Shown here piece by piece: positions 8,105 to 14,396 of a stretch of DNA of 32,980 bases. This DNA comes from Pseudoalteromonas sp. P1-9. GTDB lineage: Bacteria; Pseudomonadota; Gammaproteobacteria; Enterobacterales; Alteromonadaceae. The notes under the pieces were generated by a model. That model saw only the letters and a program-made list of their open reading frames with translations, did no database searches and was not told where the DNA came from. The DNA lies in NCBI RefSeq assembly GCF_001399975.1, contig NZ_LKBD01000045.1, positions 1 to 32,980 of the forward strand, read 5' to 3'. Positions within the stretch are counted from its first letter, which is position 1, and every line of letters starts with the position of its first letter. The position numbers and the translations under genes are program-made.

Positions 8105-8323
8105 ATGGAATTCCAAAAGTTACCTAGAAAATTCAAAATTGGCGCAATGCTTCTTGAAGATCCTGTACCAACAGGAGACTTAAACCAAGTGCATGAAATA
8201 CTTGCTACGCAGTACCCAATGATTCGTCATACTCATATTTTTGAATCTGATGCTGTTTTATCAGGTTGTGGTACTTACCTTGAATATTCAATCAAACTAC
8301 CACCAGCGAAAACAAATGGATAG
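8105..8323 (+). CDS. PRTRC system protein C, ubiquitin-like
   Basis: A 72-residue protein fitting PRTRC C: a short beta-rich start (FKIGAMLLEDPVPTGD), helix (LNQVHEILATQYPMIRH) and a closing strand. This family was linked by comparative genomics, as I remember it, to prokaryotic ubiquitin-like beta-grasp proteins. Notably the natural C terminus is AKTNG: it ends in glycine directly before the stop, as an E1 enzyme needs for adenylation without prior trimming. An E1-like ThiF and an E2-like protein B are encoded downstream in the same block. It has AGGAG nine bases before the ATG. Conjugation to a target is inferred only. Confidence 0.8.
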   Translation: MEFQKLPRKFKIGAMLLEDPVPTGDLNQVHEILATQYPMIRHTHIFESDAVLSGCGTYLEYSIKLPPAKTNG

Positions 8324-8513
8324 TTTAATTGAACAGTTAGAGTTGTATGAGTCAGAACTCATACAACAATCAAAAAAGAATGTTTCTTGTGGGAAAGTTT
8401 CGAAAAAAGGTGAGGATTTATGGTCTGCTCAAGTCAACTTAACATCAAGATTGAAAGCACTGGAAACGGAGTCTTTGACGATACCAAGTTCGTGTATACA
8501 ACCGCTTCTGTAG
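8316..8513 (+). CDS. Small possible coiled-coil protein between PRTRC C and F
   Basis: A possible 65-residue product starting MDSLIEQLELYESELIQQ, whose ATG overlaps the last codons of protein C (ATGGATAG). The N-terminal 35 residues look like an amphipathic helix. It overlaps the start of the protein F gene by 94 bases in another frame, which is long for two real genes. It may be a real coupled gene, or its first half may be leader sequence carrying the ribosome-binding site (AGGTGAGG) of F. I do not recognise a family. Confidence 0.35.
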   Translation: MDSLIEQLELYESELIQQSKKNVSCGKVSKKGEDLWSAQVNLTSRLKALETESLTIPSSCIQPLL

Positions 8514-9694
8514 TGCCTCCTCACTTAGCTTGTGTAGGTCAACGCATCAATGAAAATCTCACGCCTAAATCTATCGGTGTAACGCCCTATGAAGATGGCC
8601 TGTTCTCATTGAAAGATAACGCAAAAATGTGGATGGACTTAACCATTTCAGGATTAAAGCTTGGGTTAATTGACGAGAAATTAGTAGAGCAACTATTAAG
8701 TACTAAGCAATATTCAATGGAGCAGATCACCTCGTTTCATCATATTGGTCAGCAGTTCTTAGTTAATTTAGATAACCAAATTGAACAGACTAAGAAGCGC
8801 CTAGATGAGGAAGTGTCACAAACAATAGGAGAGCTGAATAATTGCGTAGTAGACTTCGTTAGAAATAGTGATTTTTCTTTATCTGTTACCTTAGATGGTG
8901 GTGATGAGTATGGCTCATTTGATGAGTATTGCTTGAGGTTATGTGGTGAAAGTTGGTTGGCTGCATTAGAGATTAATTATTATGATGCACCAAAGACATT
9001 AGCTTCACTGCTTTACAGTGTGGTTGAGTTTCTATCAATGGAGTCATATCGTATGACCACATTTGATCTCTATGAGTATTCAATGGAACACGAATGTATG
9101 ATGGCTTTCGATGAGCTGAGTATTGAAAAACAAAATGCGATTATTGGTTTGATTAAACAAGATGAGCCGTTTGGTTCTGAGCGAAAAATAAGAAATAAGT
9201 TTCCTCAATTTTATGAGGAAATAACCGAGTACGATACGTTTGATTGGTTTGTAGATAATTTAAAAGAGCGCCTTAAATTTAAGGCTTTTGAATCACAATT
9301 CAATGCATTTAGTGACTTGTTAAAACTAAAGGGTCATAGCCGCTTAGATGCAATTATTGAGCAATTTAACCATATAAAAAACAATCAACACCCACTGATA
9401 GCCCACCCTGTATTTAAGACCTTAGAAAAAGTAATCGGCCTATTAAAAAGCAACTATAAAGACATTGATTCTAGTTGCCTAGAAAGCGCATCCGATATGT
9501 ATTTACCAGAAGCTAATATGATTACTTTTGGCTCAATACAAGAGCAAGAATTACTCGAAGATCATCATCAGCGAATGTGTGATGTAGGTGAGAGAGTATC
9601 TTTTAAAATTGACGTTACAAATGACAATGTATTGGATGAGTTAAACAATATTATCTTGTGTGATCGTATGCTTGAAGTATTGGGTAGTATGTAA
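8420..9694 (+). CDS. PRTRC system protein F (probable)
   Basis: A 424-residue, mostly helical acidic protein in the position of PRTRC protein F, between C and B. The N-terminal part has VVPPHLACVG, and most of the rest is alpha-helical with no catalytic motif or membrane segment that I can see. The start at ATG 8420 follows AGGTGAGG with a good spacing. It is followed 56 bases later by protein B. Its function is unknown. The call rests mainly on order and size, so it is less sure than ParB, C, B and ThiF. Confidence 0.65.
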   Translation: MVCSSQLNIKIESTGNGVFDDTKFVYTTASVVPPHLACVGQRINENLTPKSIGVTPYEDGLFSLKDNAKMWMDLTISGLKLGLIDEKLVEQLLSTKQYSMEQITSFHHIGQQFLVNLDNQIEQTKKRLDEEVSQTIGELNNCVVDFVRNSDFSLSVTLDGGDEYGSFDEYCLRLCGESWLAALEINYYDAPKTLASLLYSVVEFLSMESYRMTTFDLYEYSMEHECMMAFDELSIEKQNAIIGLIKQDEPFGSERKIRNKFPQFYEEITEYDTFDWFVDNLKERLKFKAFESQFNAFSDLLKLKGHSRLDAIIEQFNHIKNNQHPLIAHPVFKTLEKVIGLLKSNYKDIDSSCLESASDMYLPEANMITFGSIQEQELLEDHHQRMCDVGERVSFKIDVTNDNVLDELNNIILCDRMLEVLGSM

Positions 9695-9750
9695 GCGCGA
9701 ATTAAGCTTGTCGATATGATTAAAACTCCAAGAAATTAGTGAGTTTGAAA

Positions 9751-10452
9751 ATGAATATACATAATCCAATCAGTCGAATTACACCTCAGCCATTTACGGC
9801 ACTTATCTTTCATAAAAGCGAGGAAGAACAAAGTATTTCCAATGTAACTCGACACCCAATAGAAGATGGTGTGATCAAGCATGGTGAATATGTCAGTGTA
9901 AAAGAAGTAAAAAAATTACTCGCAAAAATTCAGGATACTCAAGAACCAAGCGCTTCTCTGATCCCAAGAAATGTCATAATCAATTCGGAGGCTCAATTAA
10001 TTTGGTATGTAAAAGCGAAAAAACGAGATATGTGGGTTAAATTTAATGGCAAAGAGCATAAGCTTTCTGTTATTTATCCTGCGCTACTATTTTGCTGCTC
10101 CAAAAAACGAAACCTTAAAATTTTTGCTTTAGCATCCAATAAGCGCCCTACCCTATCAAGCTTGCTTTATAACGCGCCATTGATGAATGTATCCTCCAAC
10201 GGTGATGTGTGCCAAGGTACTGCTCATTTACCAATGTCGATTGATATATCTACCATTCCTGAAATTGAAGATACGATCTTTGAGTCAAACTTTACCCATG
10301 TTAACAACCAAAAAACCCTCAAGATAAAAGGGTTGGATAATGTTAGTTCGCAAGATCATTTGAAGTTTTGGCAGCGCCATTGCGAATCAGGATTGGCTGT
10401 TAGGAAATCTGATCTGAATTACTTCGGGCGACTCTCTAGCATCATTAAATAA
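9751..10452 (+). CDS. PRTRC system protein B, E2-like
   Basis: A 233-residue protein of the PRTRC B family, which I recall being related to E2/UBC-fold proteins. The core is YPALLFCCSKKRNLKIFAL, then LLYNAPLMNVSSNGDVCQG followed by a conserved-looking FESNFTHV. The Cys in GDVCQG (residue 154 from this start) is in the place expected of the E2 catalytic cysteine. That makes it the candidate carrier of protein C after activation by the ThiF protein. A GTG at 9739 could also start it; ATG 9751 was chosen. A near-perfect origin iteron is embedded in its 3' end (10398-10416). Confidence 0.8.
   Translation: MNIHNPISRITPQPFTALIFHKSEEEQSISNVTRHPIEDGVIKHGEYVSVKEVKKLLAKIQDTQEPSASLIPRNVIINSEAQLIWYVKAKKRDMWVKFNGKEHKLSVIYPALLFCCSKKRNLKIFALASNKRPTLSSLLYNAPLMNVSSNGDVCQGTAHLPMSIDISTIPEIEDTIFESNFTHVNNQKTLKIKGLDNVSSQDHLKFWQRHCESGLAVRKSDLNYFGRLSSIIK
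10398..10416 (+). repeat. Iteron-like site inside PRTRC B gene
   Basis: CTGTTAGGAAATCTGATCT, followed by G, matches the iteron core TAGGAAAACTGATCTG at 15 of 16 positions, in the same orientation as the origin iterons but about 6 kb away and within coding DNA. It could be chance or a distant Rep-binding site used for plasmid pairing (handcuffing). Confidence 0.45.
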
Positions 10453-10520
10453 CCCCTTTAATGGCTTGTACTTGTGAATTATTCATATCTGGTGAACGGT
10501 TATATTATATAGGTTAATTT

Positions 10521-11285
10521 ATGAACACTTTTAAACTTTCAAATTCACTTATGATGCGCCCAATTAAAATAGCGCTTATTGGGGCTGGTGGAACTGGCTC
10601 AGCGTTACTGACTGAATTATTTCAAATGGATTACTTATTGCGGAACATATCTCAAAACAGTGTCTATTTGGATATTGCAGTGTTTGATGATGATGAAGTC
10701 AGTCACAGTAATGTTGGCAGACAATCTTTTTGGGCGTGTGATATTGGTAACAATAAAGCGGAAACATTAGTAAATCGCTTCAATGTTCATGGTGGTTTGT
10801 CTTGGACTGCTCATCGTGAGCGTGTATCAAAAGCCCATGTTGATCAACTGGCAAAGTTTGATGTATTGATTACGTGTGTTGATAAAGCGGCTGTTCGCGC
10901 TGAATTGGGGAGTGCATTCAACCAAGTAAAGCGTTTCGCTGAAACTTTATGGCTTGATATGGGGAACGATAAAAGCTCAGGCCAAGTAGTATTAGGTCAT
11001 GCATTTGATCGTGAGAACAAGCTGCCTAATGTGTTTGACTTATATCCTAGTCTCAGTGAAATGGTGGATAAAGATGAGGACTCATGCTCCCATGAAGCCG
11101 CACTTCAAAAGCAAGAGTTCGGTATTAATAAAAAAGTCGCGCTTGAAGCATCTACATTGCTTTGGAAGCTATTACGTCATGGTGAAATTAAGCATCATGG
11201 TGCTTTTATAAATATGGATGAAACAAGTGTTCAGCCATTAAAAATTGATACTCAAACTTGGGCAATGTTTGGCTATCAATCATAA
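10521..11285 (+). CDS. PRTRC system ThiF-family (E1-like) protein
   Basis: An adenylating enzyme of the ThiF/MoeB/E1 fold, expected to activate the C-terminal glycine of a ubiquitin-like protein with ATP. The protein has 254 residues: nucleotide-binding loop IALIGAGGTGSALLTEL, FDDDEVSHSNVGRQ with the arginine that contacts ATP, and CVDKAAVR at the usual metal-binding Asp position. Further on, WLDMGNDKSSGQVVLG and DEDSCSHEAAL follow; Cys189 in the latter is the best candidate for a thioester cysteine. It is the last gene of the PRTRC block and is followed by a perfect stem terminator. No JAB-type peptidase (PRTRC A) accompanies it here. Confidence 0.88.
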   Translation: MNTFKLSNSLMMRPIKIALIGAGGTGSALLTELFQMDYLLRNISQNSVYLDIAVFDDDEVSHSNVGRQSFWACDIGNNKAETLVNRFNVHGGLSWTAHRERVSKAHVDQLAKFDVLITCVDKAAVRAELGSAFNQVKRFAETLWLDMGNDKSSGQVVLGHAFDRENKLPNVFDLYPSLSEMVDKDEDSCSHEAALQKQEFGINKKVALEASTLLWKLLRHGEIKHHGAFINMDETSVQPLKIDTQTWAMFGYQS

Positions 11286-11286
11286 A

Positions 11287-11319
11287 AAAGCCCTTAAATC
11301 GGACGATAATAAGGGCTTT
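11287..11319. terminator. Bidirectional terminator between ThiF and membrane-protein genes
   Basis: A perfect 10-bp stem AAAGCCCTTA / TAAGGGCTTT has a 13-base loop. The U-tract is better on the leftward strand. It serves the convergent genes ending at 11285 and 11339. Confidence 0.85.
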
Positions 11320-11338
11320 GAACGGTACATTATAAAAA

Positions 11339-11653
11339 TTAACTAGCCCCAGCTTCTGTTTGCTCAGCCATTTCTTTTTCAAGCTTTTGGATTACGACTC
11401 CTTTTGCGGCCTTTGAAGTCTTTTGGAATACAAATAGACCATTCAAAATAAAACCTGCAACTAATGCTGGCAAAGTAATTTTAATCAGAACATCGAAAGG
11501 TAAGTTACTTAGCGCCAAGTAAGCGCAAGCCCCAAGTAGCATACAGAGAACTACATTAACAAAAAAAATAGCCATTTTGACTTGTTCTTCGGGTGAGCGT
11601 TTATCGTTTCCTTTGGAAATTTTGTATAAAAGTTTTTCGGTAGTGTTGGACAT
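11339..11653 (-). CDS. Small two-span membrane protein
   Basis: A 104-residue protein with two clear hydrophobic segments, at about 27-48 (MAIFFVNVVLCMLLGACAYL) and 56-76 (VLIKITLPALVAGFILNGLFVF). Charged ends flank them, including a basic-acidic C-terminal tail. No family is recognised. It has GGAGAAG before the ATG. It lies alone between the PRTRC block and the EAL gene and is divergent from the latter, with 184 bases between. Confidence 0.7.
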   Translation of the reverse strand: MSNTTEKLLYKISKGNDKRSPEEQVKMAIFFVNVVLCMLLGACAYLALSNLPFDVLIKITLPALVAGFILNGLFVFQKTSKAAKGVVIQKLEKEMAEQTEAGAS

Positions 11654-11837
11654 TTGTTCTTCTCCACGTTAATTGACTCTTTCATTCTATTTTCCAATGA
11701 ATCTGAATTAGCGTATTTTTTTTCGAGATTAGCTGAAAAAATGCGTTTTTTTTATTCAGTGAATTGCTGAAAAATTAAAGGGTATGTGAAATTGCTCGCC
11801 AGTAAAATCAATATCAAATAACTAAAAATTCAAAGAT

Positions 11838-12611
11838 ATGAACGCGATTTCTAAAATCTCATCGAGTCTTGATGTGGCGCAATTACATATAATTCAGGAG
11901 TTTCATATTTCAGTGTGTGACTTCTCTATCGTATTCCAACCAATCTATGATATTCGCAACCAGAGTATTCGATATATGGAGGCGCTTCTGCGTACAAAGG
12001 ATCAAAGGTTTAGTAACCCTTTGGAGGTTGTCGAGTATTTTGTTAATAAGGGAAAATCCGATGTACTGACCGTTATGCTGTTTCAGCTTTGTGAAACGTA
12101 CATTAAGTTATTTGCAAGAAATGGAATACTTACAACGATCAACTTTGAACCTCAACAGATTGCATCAAAACGTTTTGTACCTCTACTAAAAAAGATTTTT
12201 CAAAATATGCGAATGTGTCCAGGTTCTGTATTACTTGAAGTTACAGAAAGAGATTGTCCTGAAAAATATAGATCTCAATTTATAAGCAATCTCTTAAAGT
12301 TAAAAAAACTCGGATTTAGAGTAGCGATTGATGACTTTGGCGTTGCTAATTCCAACTTTGATTTATTGTCAGAAGTACCTTTTGACCTGATTAAGCTTGA
12401 TATGTTTTTTCTTAGAAACGCGATGACCTCACCAATTCACTTTTCGTTGTTAGAGGTCTGCTCATCACTACAGAAAAAAATCGGTATACCTGTATGTATC
12501 GAAGGTATTGAAAATGATGAGTTGTTAGACTTAGTAAAGCGTCTTAACGTGGATTATGCACAAGGTTATGGCCTTGGCAGGCCAAAACCTTTTGATGAAT
12601 TACATTATTAG
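11838..12611 (+). CDS. EAL-domain c-di-GMP phosphodiesterase
   Basis: Hydrolyses c-di-GMP to pGpG. The 257-residue protein is a stand-alone EAL domain with about 30 extra N-terminal residues. The catalytic set is present in order: EALLR (Glu48), INFEPQQ (Asn), LLEVTERD (Glu), AIDDFG (double Asp), LIKLD (Lys), CIEGIEN (Glu) and AQGYGLGRP (Gln). It therefore looks active. No signal peptide or membrane span is seen. The ribosome-binding site is weak. It opposes the action of the PAS-GGDEF protein encoded at 584. Its stop overlaps the end of the convergent zinc-finger gene by 12 bases. Confidence 0.93.
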   Translation: MNAISKISSSLDVAQLHIIQEFHISVCDFSIVFQPIYDIRNQSIRYMEALLRTKDQRFSNPLEVVEYFVNKGKSDVLTVMLFQLCETYIKLFARNGILTTINFEPQQIASKRFVPLLKKIFQNMRMCPGSVLLEVTERDCPEKYRSQFISNLLKLKKLGFRVAIDDFGVANSNFDLLSEVPFDLIKLDMFFLRNAMTSPIHFSLLEVCSSLQKKIGIPVCIEGIENDELLDLVKRLNVDYAQGYGLGRPKPFDELHY

Positions 12612-13238
12612 CTCTACACATTTTATAGCGTGTAAACATTGCTCTTCATCAAACAAGCCAATATGACACTCCTCTCTGTTTAGGCCCATTAGGTCGCTAA
12701 GCATTTTGTAGGCATCTCCCCTATCCCAACCATTTTTTAGCCATAACCTATCAACTTTTGAATGTGCTTCAGAACGCGCTATTTGGGTTGTTCTATTAGC
12801 CAACGTACCTAAAGGCAGATTATCTCCTTTATGACAGAACACGTATGCATCGCATAAATGACCATGGTTCTCACATATATAGATGTCACCATGATTATAT
12901 CTCTTATATATTCGCTTAGAAGACTGCAGTGTCGCTTGTCCACCACAGTATTGGCAATCAATGATGATATTTTTTGCCTTTTGAAATGGCGTTGAGTTTA
13001 CATACGATTCTAAAAAGCCAATATAGTGCCGGTTTAATGTTTTTGTGTTTGATGTAAGAGATTCATTTCGTCTTTTTAGAGCTTGTATAAGGTCTTCATC
13101 CAATTTCATATGGCCAAAATCACTAAGCAATTCTTTGAGCTTGATTACATAATTGCTCATCGATATATCAGTTAATCCCTGATGACGTATGTGACTCTCA
13201 ATGAGTTTCTTTATATTGATTTGTTGGATTGTCTTCAT
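12600..13238 (-). CDS. DUF3268 zinc-finger-containing protein
   Basis: A 212-residue protein whose C-terminal 120 residues match the DUF3268 zinc-finger pattern: CQYCGGQATL, then IYICENHGHLCDAYVFCHKG, PLGTLANRTTQIARSEAH, LW, and a closing ECHIGLFDEEQC. The Cys pairs suggest one or two bound zinc ions. The N-terminal 85 residues are helical and not recognised. DUF3268 genes are common on phages and plasmids; the function is not established. It has GGAAAC before the ATG. Confidence 0.82.
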   Translation of the reverse strand: MKTIQQINIKKLIESHIRHQGLTDISMSNYVIKLKELLSDFGHMKLDEDLIQALKRRNESLTSNTKTLNRHYIGFLESYVNSTPFQKAKNIIIDCQYCGGQATLQSSKRIYKRYNHGDIYICENHGHLCDAYVFCHKGDNLPLGTLANRTTQIARSEAHSKVDRLWLKNGWDRGDAYKMLSDLMGLNREECHIGLFDEEQCLHAIKCVELIM

Positions 13239-13382
13239 GTAGTTTCCAGATTTTGAATTCCTACTATTTAAACTTCTTTTAAAAATCGTACCTGGACAAA
13301 AAAATTAACCTCAAAATTCATATTTAATTTCATGCACAACTAAGCATTAGCTTTATAGTGGCTATTAATTGAGGGACTACTT

Positions 13383-13611
13383 ATGAAAAAGAAAACTATA
13401 GCTGTTTCTGACTTGGCGATGTTCTACACCGATGAAAAAGGTTTTGTTGCAAGGCAAGGCAAGGCAAGGTAAAGCGGTCTATTTAACTAAGGCCAAAGAA
13501 GGCACTGCTTTTCACAATAGAGCAGGTAAAACAACAGTGTTAATCACTTTCGGAGCACTCCTTCTATGCTTGGCTTACATCTATTTTTCTTACCCATTAT
13601 TGCGCTTCTGA
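13383..13611 (+). pseudogene. Small membrane-protein gene, out of frame at a (GCAAG)4 tract
   Basis: The ATG (after a GAGGG site) begins MKKKTIAVSDLAMFYTDEKG but runs into TAA at 13470 after 29 codons, directly after four GCAAG units. If the tract had two or five units the frame would continue as GKAVYLTKAKEGTAFHNRAG and a hydrophobic segment (VLITFGALLLCLAYIYFSY) to TGA at 13609. The product would be about 70 residues with one membrane span near its C terminus. The tract length therefore sets the frame: the gene reads OFF here. Its 3' end overlaps the start of the nuclease gene by 46 bases, so translation of the two may be coupled. It could be a phase-variable gene, a mutation or an assembly error. 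Confidence 0.65.
13449..13468 (+). repeat. Pentanucleotide tract (GCAAG)4
   Basis: Four perfect GCAAG units lie inside a coding region. Because 5 is not a multiple of 3, each gain or loss changes the frame. Only n = 2, 5, 8 and so on join the two halves of the surrounding gene, and the present n = 4 does not. Confidence 0.9.
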
Positions 13612-14021
13612 TAGTAAGGCTTTTTATTGCAGGTCGAGATGTAAAAAAGATATTTTTTCTACCCTGGTATTTTATTTTTATTGGTGGAGATATTGGTAAT
13701 CGAAAACCCGTTTTCCTAAAAAAAGGTTGTGTGGTGGGCGTACCTGATGCTTTATTCTTTGACCCAATCAGGTTTCGCTTTGTCGTTGGTGAACTTAAAA
13801 CGAGAGAGTATCGTGATTGCATTACTGATTACGAAAGGGCTCAGGTAACCTTATATACCGGGTTAGCTAATAAATGGTATCTAGGAAATAGTTATAGCGT
13901 CATTTCATATGCTTCTAAGCAAGCAATTAAAGTGAAATTTGATAAGGTTCTGTTTAAGAAAATCTACAAGCTTAGAAACAAGGCGTTAAGCTGCATCAAT
14001 CAATTCGCTCATCGCCGCTAG
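13566..14021 (+). CDS. Membrane-anchored RecB/Cas4-like PD-(D/E)XK nuclease
   Basis: A 151-residue protein with an N-terminal hydrophobic stretch (about 2-42: LFFLPIIALLIVRLFIAG, then FFLPWYFIFIGG) and a compact nuclease core. The core has Asp61 in GVPDALFFDP, the E-x-K of VVGELKTRE (Glu76, Lys78) and AQVTLY with Gln93 and Tyr97, which matches the QxxxY motif of RecB-type and Cas4-type exonucleases. No iron-sulphur cysteines are seen, so it is not a canonical Cas4. GGAG lies 10 bases before the ATG, within the end of the upstream small membrane-protein gene. Convergent with the traC operon. Roles in DNA entry, defence or transfer are conceivable but unproven. Confidence 0.75.
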   Translation: MLGLHLFFLPIIALLIVRLFIAGRDVKKIFFLPWYFIFIGGDIGNRKPVFLKKGCVVGVPDALFFDPIRFRFVVGELKTREYRDCITDYERAQVTLYTGLANKWYLGNSYSVISYASKQAIKVKFDKVLFKKIYKLRNKALSCINQFAHRR

Positions 14022-14095
14022 GCTGTTAATTTTACCACTCTTCCCCTTTAATTTTGCGACTTACCTTCCTTTTCCGAACCATTGTAATTACACAT

Positions 14096-14116
14096 AAAGA
14101 AAAGGCGCAAGCGCCC
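14096..14116 (-). terminator. Terminator of the dsbC-traV-traC operon
   Basis: Read leftward, GGCGC TT GCGCC is followed by TTTTCTTT just after the stop of the cold-shock-like gene. The loop is short but the stem is GC-only. Confidence 0.7.
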
Positions 14117-14120
14117 TACT

Positions 14121-14396
14121 TTATGAAAATAAAATATTGTTTGTTTTTTGTTGGGATGATTGGAGCGGGGAGAAAATATTGATAGCCTTACTGCCTTTGT
14201 CAGTTTCAATAATTTCGAAATGCAAAACAGAGCCAATATTTACATACCTAAGAGATAACGGATCAATATTGTTTATGTGGAAAAATACATCATCACCGGA
14301 GGTTTTTAATGTACCGCCTTGGATGTCACATTGCCGCATAAATCCATATTCTTTTGCTCGATTAAAGTTTGTAACAAGTCCTGATATAAACATCAC
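14121..14396 (-). CDS. Cold-shock-domain-like protein
   Basis: A 91-residue protein with the outline of a cold-shock (OB-fold) nucleic-acid-binding domain: GLVTNFNRAKEYGFM where CspA has GxVKWFNxxKGFGFI, then DVFFHINNI for DVFVHFSAI, and VLHFEIIETDKGSKAINI for VxFxxxxGxKGxxAxNV. RNP-like aromatic residues are kept in FNRAKEYGF and DVFFHI. The domain is longer and more divergent than CspA. Its ATG overlaps the traC stop (TGATG), so it is translationally coupled to the transfer ATPase and is the last gene of that operon. A single-stranded DNA or RNA role in transfer is inference. Confidence 0.75.
   Translation of the reverse strand: MMFISGLVTNFNRAKEYGFMRQCDIQGGTLKTSGDDVFFHINNIDPLSLRYVNIGSVLHFEIIETDKGSKAINIFSPLQSSQQKTNNILFS

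Noticed and set aside
13544..13822. 92-codon leftward frame opposite the nuclease gene
   Set aside because: It is antisense to a frame with a clear nuclease motif set and shows no family features.
13566..14021. Nuclease as a true Cas4
   Set aside because: It has no iron-sulphur cysteine cluster and no CRISPR genes nearby; only the general RecB-type motifs fit.
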